From positions 1-25,953 of the forward strand of contig JBAZDQ010000020.1 in the NCBI GenBank assembly GCA_041654355.1: 25,953 bases of DNA, read 5' to 3'. Both the position numbers and the translations under genes were made by a program. The stretch comes from DMER64 sp041654355 (GTDB lineage Bacteria > Bacteroidota > Bacteroidia > Bacteroidales > UBA932). Under the pieces are notes generated by a model. It did not search any database. It was not told the origin of the DNA and saw only the letters and a program-made list of their open reading frames with translations. This document shows, piece by piece, positions 15,437 to 22,860 of this stretch (the stretch's first letter is position 1; the number at the start of each line of letters is the position of its first letter).

Positions 15437-16488
15437 AAGAAGCAATCCAATTGCTCCGAGATTTGATCAAGACCCCCTCGGTCTCGGGAAACGAAGACAA
15501 AACAGCCGGTTTACTGACTGAGTACCTGTTTAGAAAAACGGGGATCCATCCGGAATGCATAGGAAACAACATCATAGCGCATAAAGGACCGCATCGGACC
15601 GGCCGGCCCACCGTACTGCTTTGTTCACATCACGACACGGTAAAACCGTCTGCCGGCTATACCCGCGATCCTTATGATCCTGTAATTGAAGAAGATACCG
15701 AGGGGAATCTGCGTCTTTACGGGCTGGGGAGTAACGATGCCGGAGCATCAGCAGTGGCTATGACGGAGGTTTTTTGCTCGCTCAACGACTTGCCTTACAA
15801 CCTGATGCTGATCCTGGCTGCCGGAGAGGAAAACTCGGACCCGGCCGGAATCGCTTCCGTTTTACCTCATTATCCAGGTATTACATGTGCCATAGTGGGC
15901 GAACCTACCGGGATGCAGGCTGCCGTAGGTGAAAGGGGACTGTTGGTTCTGGACGGGTATGTGCAGGGGCGCTCGGGACACGCCGCGCGCAACGATGGTA
16001 TCAACGCCCTGTACAAGGCACTGGACGATATTGATGCGCTCCGTAATTTTACATTCGCGGAAAACTCGGCCATTTTGGGAAAGATCCACCTGCAGGTTAC
16101 GCAGATACAAGCCGGTACGCAACACAACGTCATTCCGGGAGAATGCCGTTACGTGGTTGACATCCGCACCACGGACGCCTGCAGCAACCGGGAGATCGTG
16201 GAAAAGCTCAGCCGGGTGGTTTCGGGAAAACTGGTTCCAAGGAACCTGGCCAACAAAGCCTCGGTCACACCGGAAGGACATCCTTTGCGGGAAGCACTTA
16301 AGAAAGCGGGGATATCCACGTTCGTTTCCCCTACTACATCCGACTGGATGCGTCTGCCGTGCCCGGCTGTTAAACTCGGTCCGGGCGATTCATCACGTTC
16401 ACATACTCCCGATGAATTCATATACCTGTCTGAATTGCAGCAGGGGATTGACGTTTATAAAAAAGTACTCACACAGCTTACCTTATAA
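15433..16488 (+). CDS. argE: M20-family acetyl/succinylornithine deacylase
   Basis: A zinc-dependent amidohydrolase that removes the acyl group to release the free amino acid. In the succinyl route the natural substrate is expected to be N-succinylcitrulline, because carbamoylation precedes deacylation. The 351-residue protein has the M20 metal ligands: His66/Asp68 in CSHHDTV, Asp102 in GSNDAGAS, the Glu132-Glu133 pair in AAGEENS, Glu157 in VGEPTG, and the late His in SRSHTPDEF. The dimerisation domain is around residues 165-275 (GRSGHAARNDG). It is shorter than E. coli ArgE (383). It overlaps argB by 4 bp and precedes argH by 5 bp. Confidence 0.93.
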   Translation: MKEAIQLLRDLIKTPSVSGNEDKTAGLLTEYLFRKTGIHPECIGNNIIAHKGPHRTGRPTVLLCSHHDTVKPSAGYTRDPYDPVIEEDTEGNLRLYGLGSNDAGASAVAMTEVFCSLNDLPYNLMLILAAGEENSDPAGIASVLPHYPGITCAIVGEPTGMQAAVGERGLLVLDGYVQGRSGHAARNDGINALYKALDDIDALRNFTFAENSAILGKIHLQVTQIQAGTQHNVIPGECRYVVDIRTTDACSNREIVEKLSRVVSGKLVPRNLANKASVTPEGHPLREALKKAGISTFVSPTTSDWMRLPCPAVKLGPGDSSRSHTPDEFIYLSELQQGIDVYKKVLTQLTL

Positions 16489-16493
16489 TCATT

Positions 16494-17804
16494 ATGAAAA
16501 CACTTTGGGAAAAAGGGTTCGAAACACCGGAAGAAGTAACCCGGTTCACCATCGGTAACGATGCGCAATGGGATATGCGACTGGCCCCTTATGATATCAC
16601 GGGATCCTTGGCGCATGTGCAAATGCTGGGCAAAACAGGGTTGTTGACACAACAGGAAACCAGTGAACTACTGACAGCTTTGGAAGCTTTACGGAAAAAG
16701 ATCCTTGACGGGAAACTGGAGATCGGGTCAGGGGCAGAAGATATTCATTCATTTATAGAATTGGTACTGTCAAGAGAACTGGGAGATCTGGGAAAAAAGA
16801 TCCATGCCGGACGGTCTCGTAACGACCAGGTAATGACCGATATTCATCTATATCTGAAAGATGTATGCCGGGACATTGCAAAGGAAGTACGCAACCTGTT
16901 TGACCTGTTACAGGAAAAAGGACGCCTACTCCAAGACGTGCTGATGCCGGGATATACGCACGAAAGACCGGCCATGCCTTCTTCGTTCGGACTCTGGATG
17001 GGATCTTATGCCGAGTCACTCGTTGACGACATATACCAACTTACAGCCGCCTTTCTCATATGCGACCAGAATCCGCTGGGTTCCGCAGCAGGATACGGAA
17101 ACTCGTTTCCGCTGGATCGCGAGGAAACAACCCGTCTGATGGGATTCGGAACATTGAAATACAACAGCATTGCCGCCCAGATGAGCCGGGGAAGGACCGA
17201 ACGTTCCCTGGCGTTTGCCATGGCTTCGATTGCCGGAACGCTCAATAAACTGGCTGCCGATTGTTGTCTTTTTTCGGGGCCCGACTTCGGATTTATTGAT
17301 TTTCCCGAAGCCCTGACTACAGGCAGCAGTATCATGCCCCACAAAAAAAATCCGGATGTATGGGAACTGGTACGTGCCCGTTGCAATATCATTGAAGGGG
17401 TGCCCGGACAGATCACCCTGGTTTGCACCAACCTCACTCACGGCTACCACCGTGATTATCAAATACTGAAAGACTTGCTCTTCCCGGCTATAGATTCGCT
17501 TTTTGAATGCCTGAAGATAAGCATGCTTATGATCTCGCAAATACAAGTCAACCAAAACATATTTGCCGATAAACGCTATGATCTGCTTTTTACCGTAGAA
17601 TCGGTCAACCGCCTGGTTCTGGATGGCGTTCCATTCAGGGATGCTTACCGGCAAGTGGCCGCCAGTCTGAAAGATGGTTCGTATGAAGCCCTAAAGGATA
17701 TCAGGCATACACATACCGGCAGCATTGGCGATCCGGCATTTGACCGGGTCCGGGAAAAAATGGGAAACGCTCTATCCTCATTTTTTATACCTTTGCCCAA
17801 ATGA
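16494..17804 (+). CDS. argH: Argininosuccinate lyase
   Basis: The last step of arginine synthesis: argininosuccinate is cleaved to arginine and fumarate. The 436-residue protein belongs to the fumarase/aspartase superfamily. AGRSRNDQVMTD (residues 105-116), the helix with GYTHERPAMPSSFGLW (153-168), NPLGSAAGYG (193-202) and the signature GSSIMPHKKNP (277-287) with the catalytic serine are all present. The C-terminus is about 20 residues shorter than in E. coli, as is common in Bacteroidota. It ends the pathway genes of the operon; the ATG of the acyltransferase gene overlaps its stop codon. Confidence 0.97.
   Translation: MKTLWEKGFETPEEVTRFTIGNDAQWDMRLAPYDITGSLAHVQMLGKTGLLTQQETSELLTALEALRKKILDGKLEIGSGAEDIHSFIELVLSRELGDLGKKIHAGRSRNDQVMTDIHLYLKDVCRDIAKEVRNLFDLLQEKGRLLQDVLMPGYTHERPAMPSSFGLWMGSYAESLVDDIYQLTAAFLICDQNPLGSAAGYGNSFPLDREETTRLMGFGTLKYNSIAAQMSRGRTERSLAFAMASIAGTLNKLAADCCLFSGPDFGFIDFPEALTTGSSIMPHKKNPDVWELVRARCNIIEGVPGQITLVCTNLTHGYHRDYQILKDLLFPAIDSLFECLKISMLMISQIQVNQNIFADKRYDLLFTVESVNRLVLDGVPFRDAYRQVAASLKDGSYEALKDIRHTHTGSIGDPAFDRVREKMGNALSSFFIPLPK
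17788..17795 (+). promoter_or_regulatory. Possible internal -7 element (TACCTTTG) at the end of argH
   Basis: Matches TAnnTTTG and ends 5 nt before ATG 17801. It lies inside argH codons (IPLPK), so coding constraint may explain it. If real, it would let the acyltransferase be expressed when the arginine operon is shut down. Confidence 0.3.
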
Positions 17805-18358
17805 TTAAGCAAAAAATCTGCGCCTTCATTGCTACGCGCATCATGGGTTGGAAACTCATAGGGAAACCGATTCCCGTTCCCAAATGCATCATTTTGGGTG
17901 TACCCCATACTTCCATGTGGGATTTCGTCATTTCTTCCCTGTTTTACAACGGGATAGGGGGAAAGGCCAACGTTCTGGTAAAAGGCGACGTATTCAAATG
18001 GCCTCTCAAAGGGCTGTTGCGCTGGGCAGGAGCCATCCCGGTAGACCGCGGCAAAGGGGCTTCTTTTGCCAAACACATGATAGACGCTGTCCGTAAAGAA
18101 GACTACATGCACCTGGCCATTGCCCCTGAAGGCACCCGTACGGCCACTAAAAATTGGAAGGCAGGATTTCATACGATTTCAAGGGCCCTGGACATTCCCG
18201 TGTATTACGGCTATTTTGACTGGGGACGCAAAGAGATCGGAGTTGCCGAACAGGTTCTCATTACAGATGACGTGCAGGCAGATATGAAGCGCATCAAACA
18301 GTGGTATATAGACAAAGGCGTTGTGGGCAAGCACCCGGAACGATTTGATCCGTATTAG
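17801..18358 (+). CDS. PlsC-like 1-acylglycerol-3-phosphate-type acyltransferase
   Basis: A 185-residue acyltransferase. The catalytic HX4D motif is PHTSMWD (His36, Asp41), followed by the glycerol-phosphate-site-like IPVDRGKG (79-86) and APEGTR (108-113). It is shorter than typical PlsC and lacks an obvious N-terminal membrane anchor, like the small soluble or peripherally bound acyltransferases common in Bacteroidota. The acceptor is unknown: lysophosphatidate, an aminolipid such as an ornithine or glycine lipid, or another lipid is possible. It overlaps argH by ATGA, so it may be read as the last gene of the arginine operon. Its stop overlaps the clpB stop by 4 bp on the other strand. Confidence 0.85.
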   Translation: MIKQKICAFIATRIMGWKLIGKPIPVPKCIILGVPHTSMWDFVISSLFYNGIGGKANVLVKGDVFKWPLKGLLRWAGAIPVDRGKGASFAKHMIDAVRKEDYMHLAIAPEGTRTATKNWKAGFHTISRALDIPVYYGYFDWGRKEIGVAEQVLITDDVQADMKRIKQWYIDKGVVGKHPERFDPY

Positions 18359-20937
18359 GAATCTTTTAAACCCAGAGTGTTGCCGTCACTGTCTGCCGTG
18401 ATCTTCCCTTTCACATCTAATGTGCCGTCAAGGATCTTGCGGGCCAGTTCATTAACCAGTTCCCGTTGCAGTAATCGTTTGAGCGGTCTGGCACCGTAGG
18501 CTGGTTCGTATCCTTTTTCCTGCAGGTAGTCCAGTGCTCTTTCCGTAATTTCCAGGCGTATCCCTTTTTCTAAAAGCATTCTTCTGATCCCGGCAATCTG
18601 CAGTTTCAATATGTCCCGTACATTTTCGCGTGTCAGGGCATGGAACATAATAATCTCGTCAATACGATTCAAAAATTCGGGCCGCAACGTTCTGCGCAGC
18701 AGTTCCATGACCTGGCTCTTTGTAGTTTCAAACCGTACCGGATCCTCCGTTCCTTCCTGCATGCTTTCCTGTATCAGGTGAGACCCGGTATTGGAAGTCA
18801 TGATCAGGATGGTATTTTTGAAATCGGCCACCCGGCCTTTGTTGTCTGTAAGACGTCCGTCATCAAGCACTTGCAACAGGATGTTGAATACATCCGGATG
18901 GGCTTTCTCAATCTCGTCAAGAAGAATCACGGAATAAGGTTTTCTGCGGACCGCTTCGGTCAGTTGTCCGCCTTCGTCGTATCCCACATAGCCCGGAGGC
19001 GCACCTACCAGGCGGCTTACCGAATGACGTTCCTGGTATTCACTCATGTCAATACGAGTAATCAGGTTCTCGTCGTCAAAAAGAAACTCGGCAAGGGCTT
19101 TGGCCAACTCAGTTTTCCCCACCCCGGTAGTTCCCAGGAATAGAAAAGAGCCTATGGGTTTTCGGGGATCCTGCAGTCCTGCCCGGCTGCGGCGGACCGC
19201 ATCTGCCACGGCTCCAATAGCCTCGTCCTGTCCTATAACCCGCTTGTGAAGCTCGTCTTCCAGTTTCAGAAGTTTTTCCCTTTCTGCAGTGAGCATTCGT
19301 TTTACGGGAATGCCTGTCCATTTGGAGACCACCTCGGCAATGTCTTCTTCGTTTACTGATTCATTGATCATGGAACGGGTAAAGGATTCTTTTCGTGTGT
19401 TAAGCAATTCAATGGCCTTTTCAATTTCCACGATCTTTCCGTACCGGATCTCGGCCACTTTTCCGTAATCCCCTCGCCGTTCGGCTTCTGCGGCCGCATA
19501 ACGCAGGTCTTCCACTTCTTTTTTCTTCTGCTGGATACCTTCCAAAACCGATTTTTCTTCCTGCCATTTGGCCCGTTGAATATCGCATTGTGCCGACAAT
19601 TCTTCTATCTCCTTGCTCAAACCGGCCAGTTTATCCTTATCCTTTTCCCTTTTTATGGCTTCCCGTTCAATTTCCAGCTGCCGTATACGCCGTTCCAGTT
19701 CATCTATGCATTCAGGGACTGAATTCATCTCCAGCCGGAGCTTCGCGGCGGCTTCGTCAACCAGGTCTATGGCCTTGTCCGGTAAAAAACGGGAAGTAAT
19801 GTAACGGTGTGACAATTCCACGGCCGCAATCAGGGCATTGTCTTTGATCTGTACCTTGTGGTGCTGCTCGTAACGTTCTTTCAATCCCCTGAGTATGGAA
19901 ATGGCTTCGGCAGGGGAAGGCTCGTCCACCATGACCATTTGGAAACGTCTTTCCAGAGCCTTGTCCTGTTCAAAATATTTTTGGTATTCTCCCAGCGTAG
20001 TAGATCCTACGGCTCTAAGTTCCCCACGGGCCAATGCCGGTTTCAGGATATTGGCCGCATCCATGGCTCCTTCGCCTTTTCCGGCTCCTACCAGTGTATG
20101 GATTTCGTCAATGAAGAGAATAACCTCTCCCTGGCTTGAAACAACCTCTCTTACCACCCCTTTAAGACGTTCTTCAAATTCACCTTTGTATTTAGCCCCT
20201 GCGATCAGGGCTCCCATATCCAGCGAATACAATTGTTTGCTTTTAAGCGTGTCGGGAACGTCACCGGTTACTATTCGCTGGGCAATGCCCTCGGCAATGG
20301 CCGTTTTTCCCACACCCGGCTCTCCTACCAGGATGGGGTTGTTCTTGGTACGCCGGCTGAGTATCTGCAGGACCCTGCGGATTTCATCATCTCTTCCTAT
20401 GACGGGATCGACTTTTCCTGCAGCCGAAAGCTCGTTCAGATTTACAGCGTATTTGTTCAGAGCATCAAAAGTCTGTTCTGCCGTCTGGGAATCCACTTTT
20501 CTCCCCTGGCGTATCTGTTCTATGGCTTTTTTCAGATGGTCTTCGTTCAGTCCCCGGGAGCGCATCATTTTTGCGACATCGTCCCTTCCCCCGGCCAATC
20601 CGGCCAAAATGTGTTCAACAGTAACGAACTGATCTCCCATTTTGGTGGCTATCACCCGTGCTTTTTGCAATACGTCCTGGGAATCACGGGACAAGTATGT
20701 ATCTGATGCACCTTGTTGTTTCGGGTATTTATCCAGCAACACACCCAATTCTTTTTCAAGGGCATCTGGATTCATCCCGGCCTTCTGCAGAAGATACACA
20801 CCTACTCCTTCCCTGTCGGCTAAAATGGCTTTCAATATATGACCGGTCTCTATCATTTGATTGGACCCGGCCTGCGCAGTAAGAACTGCCGACTGAAGCA
20901 GTTCCTGCGCCTGAATGGTATATTTTTGTTCGTTCAT
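18355..20937 (-). CDS. clpB: ATP-dependent disaggregase chaperone ClpB
   Basis: A hexameric AAA+ disaggregase that works with DnaK to pull apart protein aggregates after heat stress. The 860-residue protein has the full architecture: the N-terminal Clp repeat domain (1-145); NBD1 with Walker A GEPGVGKT (205-212) and Walker B LFIDEIH (274-280); the coiled-coil M-domain (about 400-525, rich in Glu/Lys/Arg), which separates ClpB from ClpA/C; and NBD2 with GTTGVGKT (602-609), pore loop GYVG (649-652) and LLDEIEKAH (672-680). No ClpP-binding IGL-type loop is obvious. Upstream, AAGGTTTG (minus strand, 20954-20961) is a 7/8 match to the -7 consensus, with a TTG 21 bp upstream inside the palindrome at 20980-20992. 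Confidence 0.97.
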   Translation of the reverse strand: MNEQKYTIQAQELLQSAVLTAQAGSNQMIETGHILKAILADREGVGVYLLQKAGMNPDALEKELGVLLDKYPKQQGASDTYLSRDSQDVLQKARVIATKMGDQFVTVEHILAGLAGGRDDVAKMMRSRGLNEDHLKKAIEQIRQGRKVDSQTAEQTFDALNKYAVNLNELSAAGKVDPVIGRDDEIRRVLQILSRRTKNNPILVGEPGVGKTAIAEGIAQRIVTGDVPDTLKSKQLYSLDMGALIAGAKYKGEFEERLKGVVREVVSSQGEVILFIDEIHTLVGAGKGEGAMDAANILKPALARGELRAVGSTTLGEYQKYFEQDKALERRFQMVMVDEPSPAEAISILRGLKERYEQHHKVQIKDNALIAAVELSHRYITSRFLPDKAIDLVDEAAAKLRLEMNSVPECIDELERRIRQLEIEREAIKREKDKDKLAGLSKEIEELSAQCDIQRAKWQEEKSVLEGIQQKKKEVEDLRYAAAEAERRGDYGKVAEIRYGKIVEIEKAIELLNTRKESFTRSMINESVNEEDIAEVVSKWTGIPVKRMLTAEREKLLKLEDELHKRVIGQDEAIGAVADAVRRSRAGLQDPRKPIGSFLFLGTTGVGKTELAKALAEFLFDDENLITRIDMSEYQERHSVSRLVGAPPGYVGYDEGGQLTEAVRRKPYSVILLDEIEKAHPDVFNILLQVLDDGRLTDNKGRVADFKNTILIMTSNTGSHLIQESMQEGTEDPVRFETTKSQVMELLRRTLRPEFLNRIDEIIMFHALTRENVRDILKLQIAGIRRMLLEKGIRLEITERALDYLQEKGYEPAYGARPLKRLLQRELVNELARKILDGTLDVKGKITADSDGNTLGLKDS

Positions 20938-20979
20938 AACGACCTTATTTACTCAAACCTTGTTCCAAAGCATTTTTTC

Positions 20980-20992
20980 TGACAATTTGTCA
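20980..20992. promoter_or_regulatory. Palindrome TGACAATTTGTCA between clpB and queE
   Basis: Perfect 6-bp arms (TGACAA/TTGTCA) around one T. It overlaps the presumed -33 region of clpB and lies 11 bp before the queE -7 element, a good place for a repressor acting on both divergent genes. It is not a CIRCE element, the HrcA site. The regulator is unknown. Confidence 0.45.
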
Positions 20993-21003
20993 CAATTATT
21001 CTT

Positions 21004-21011
21004 TACATTTG
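21004..21011 (+). promoter_or_regulatory. Promoter -7 element (TACATTTG) of the queE operon
   Basis: Exact TAnnTTTG match ending 4 nt before ATG 21016. It predicts a leaderless queE mRNA. A TTTG at 20986-20989 is only 14 bp upstream, shorter than the usual spacing. Confidence 0.48.
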
Positions 21012-21015
21012 TACA

Positions 21016-21639
21016 ATGAACTCGCTATTGGACGAAGGCCGTCTGCTTCCCCTTGTAGAAGATTTTTATACCCTCCAGGGAGAAGGATTTCATACAGGCT
21101 GCGCTGCTTATTTTATCAGGTTGGGAGGCTGTGATCTGGGTTGCTCCTGGTGCGATTCCAAATGTACCTGGAACCCATCGGTTTTTCCGCCTGTTCCTGT
21201 GAGCGATATCATTACCAGGGCCATTAGTTATCCTGCCCGGGCCGTTGTGATCACAGGAGGAGAACCGCTGACCTACCCGCTGGGACCTTTGTGCAAAGGG
21301 CTGAAAGCAGCCGGGAATATTCGCATTTTTCTGGAAACCTCCGGTGCCAAACCTTTGAGTGGTCAAATGGACTGGATCTGTCTTTCACCCAAACAGAATC
21401 ACCCTCCCCTTCCCGAAATTTATCCCCTGGCCAATGAATTGAAAGTGATCGTAACCGGTCCGCTGGATATGGAATGGGCCGAGTTCAACAGGAAAAAAGT
21501 CAGCCCGGGATGCCACCTGTACCTGCAGCCGGAATGGAGTCGCAGGGAATCAGTGATCCCGCACATTGTTTCCTATATTAAAGCCAATCCCGAATGGAGC
21601 ATATCATTACAAACACACAAATACATTAACATACCCTAA
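21016..21639 (+). CDS. queE: 7-carboxy-7-deazaguanine synthase (radical SAM)
   Basis: A radical-SAM enzyme that contracts the ring of 6-carboxytetrahydropterin to 7-carboxy-7-deazaguanine in queuosine (preQ0) synthesis. The 207-residue protein carries the iron-sulfur motif CX3CX2C at Cys39, Cys43 and Cys46 (GGCDLGCSWCDSK), the N-terminal substrate-loop FYTLQGEGFHTG (17-28), and the SAM-binding VVITGGEPLTYP. LSPKQNHPP and NELKVIV further on also fit QueE. The other queuosine genes (queC, queD, queF) are not in the window. It is the first gene of an apparent four-gene run, with 10 bp to the first cysteine peptidase. Confidence 0.94.
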   Translation: MNSLLDEGRLLPLVEDFYTLQGEGFHTGCAAYFIRLGGCDLGCSWCDSKCTWNPSVFPPVPVSDIITRAISYPARAVVITGGEPLTYPLGPLCKGLKAAGNIRIFLETSGAKPLSGQMDWICLSPKQNHPPLPEIYPLANELKVIVTGPLDMEWAEFNRKKVSPGCHLYLQPEWSRRESVIPHIVSYIKANPEWSISLQTHKYINIP

Positions 21640-21649
21640 ATTCACTTAA

Positions 21650-22852
21650 ATGAAACGTATCTTATTCTGTATCATGGCCCTGGCTGCTGTCACATTTTCG
21701 GCTTCGGCCCAGGAAAAAGAAGAAAATCCCGAAGAAGGATTCCAATTTACCGTTATTAAGGATAATCCGATTACACCGGTGAAGAACCAAAGCAGCACAG
21801 GAACCTGCTGGTGTTTTTCATCCCTTGGATTCATGGAATCCGAACTTATAAGAATGGGGAAAGGTGAGTACGATCTTTCCGAAATGTACGTTGTTTCCAA
21901 AACATATACCGATAAAGCTGACAAGTACGTACGCCTGGACGGTTTTCTGAACTTTGCACAGGGAGGCGGATTTGATGATTACCTTTATGTTATCCGCAAA
22001 TACGGAATCGTACCCAATGAAGTGATGCCGGGTCTGAATTACGGAGAGGAAGTGCACCGTCACAGTGAATTGACGGCCGTTCTGAAAGGGATTGTGGATG
22101 CAGTCAAAAAGAACCCCAACCGAAAACTGTCAACGGCATGGAAAAACGCTTTCCAGGGAGCCCTGGATGCATACCTGGGAGCCATTCTCGAAACATTTGA
22201 ATACAACGGGGTGACTTACACACCTAAATCATTTGCCGAATCCCTGGAATTCAATCCGGATGATTACATTAGCATCACATCATATACACACCATCCCTTT
22301 TACACACAATTCGCCCTGGAGATCCCGGACAACTGGCTCTGGGGAACTTCATACAACGTTCCCATGGAAGATCTTATGACCGTAATAGATAACGCGGTTA
22401 TGGAAGGATATACTGTACTGTGGGCATCTGATGTATCTGAAATGGGCTTCGGCAGAAACGGGATTGGTATGTATCCTACTACTAACCCGGAAGAAATGGT
22501 TGGATCCGATCAGGCAAAATGGTTGGATATGTCTGCTGCAGAACGGAACAACGCGTTCAGGAACCTGAAAGCTCCTGTGTCCGAGATCAAAGAAGTTACA
22601 CAGGAAATGCGCCAGGAAGCTTACGACAACAAGCAAACTACTGATGACCATGGTATGCAGATCTACGGAATTGCCAAAGACCAAAACGGTACAAAATATT
22701 ACATGGTCAAAAATTCCTGGGGAGACGATGCAGGAAATTTCAAAGGACTGTGGTACGTTACCGAAAAATTTGTTCAGTACAAGACAATGGATATTCAGGT
22801 ACATAAGAATTCCATTCCTAAGGATATTCGCAAAAAAATGGGTATTAAATAA
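21650..22852 (+). CDS. Exported C1-family (bleomycin hydrolase/PepC-like) cysteine peptidase, copy 1
   Basis: A 400-residue papain-fold peptidase of the C1B type. Unlike cytosolic PepC or bleomycin hydrolase, it has a signal peptide (residues 1-20, ending SASAQ). Catalytic residues are Gln47 and Cys53 in NQSSTGTCWCFSS, His334 in TTDDHGMQIYG and Asn355 in VKNSWGDD. The SYTHHPF segment (211-217) is shared with the next gene. Residues about 275-310 form an insertion (PEEMVGSDQAKWLDMSAAER) absent from copy 2. The C-terminus ends in PKDIRKKMGIK, as in related Bacteroidota proteins. It is probably periplasmic; aminopeptidase or endopeptidase mode cannot be read directly. It is separated from copy 2 by 8 bp. 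Confidence 0.92.
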   Translation: MKRILFCIMALAAVTFSASAQEKEENPEEGFQFTVIKDNPITPVKNQSSTGTCWCFSSLGFMESELIRMGKGEYDLSEMYVVSKTYTDKADKYVRLDGFLNFAQGGGFDDYLYVIRKYGIVPNEVMPGLNYGEEVHRHSELTAVLKGIVDAVKKNPNRKLSTAWKNAFQGALDAYLGAILETFEYNGVTYTPKSFAESLEFNPDDYISITSYTHHPFYTQFALEIPDNWLWGTSYNVPMEDLMTVIDNAVMEGYTVLWASDVSEMGFGRNGIGMYPTTNPEEMVGSDQAKWLDMSAAERNNAFRNLKAPVSEIKEVTQEMRQEAYDNKQTTDDHGMQIYGIAKDQNGTKYYMVKNSWGDDAGNFKGLWYVTEKFVQYKTMDIQVHKNSIPKDIRKKMGIK

Positions 22853-22860
22853 CGCTGTTC

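Noticed and set aside
19895..20632. A 245-codon plus-strand frame antisense to clpB
   Set aside because: Low-complexity, serine-rich shadow of the conserved ClpB coding strand; other long plus frames there are of the same kind.
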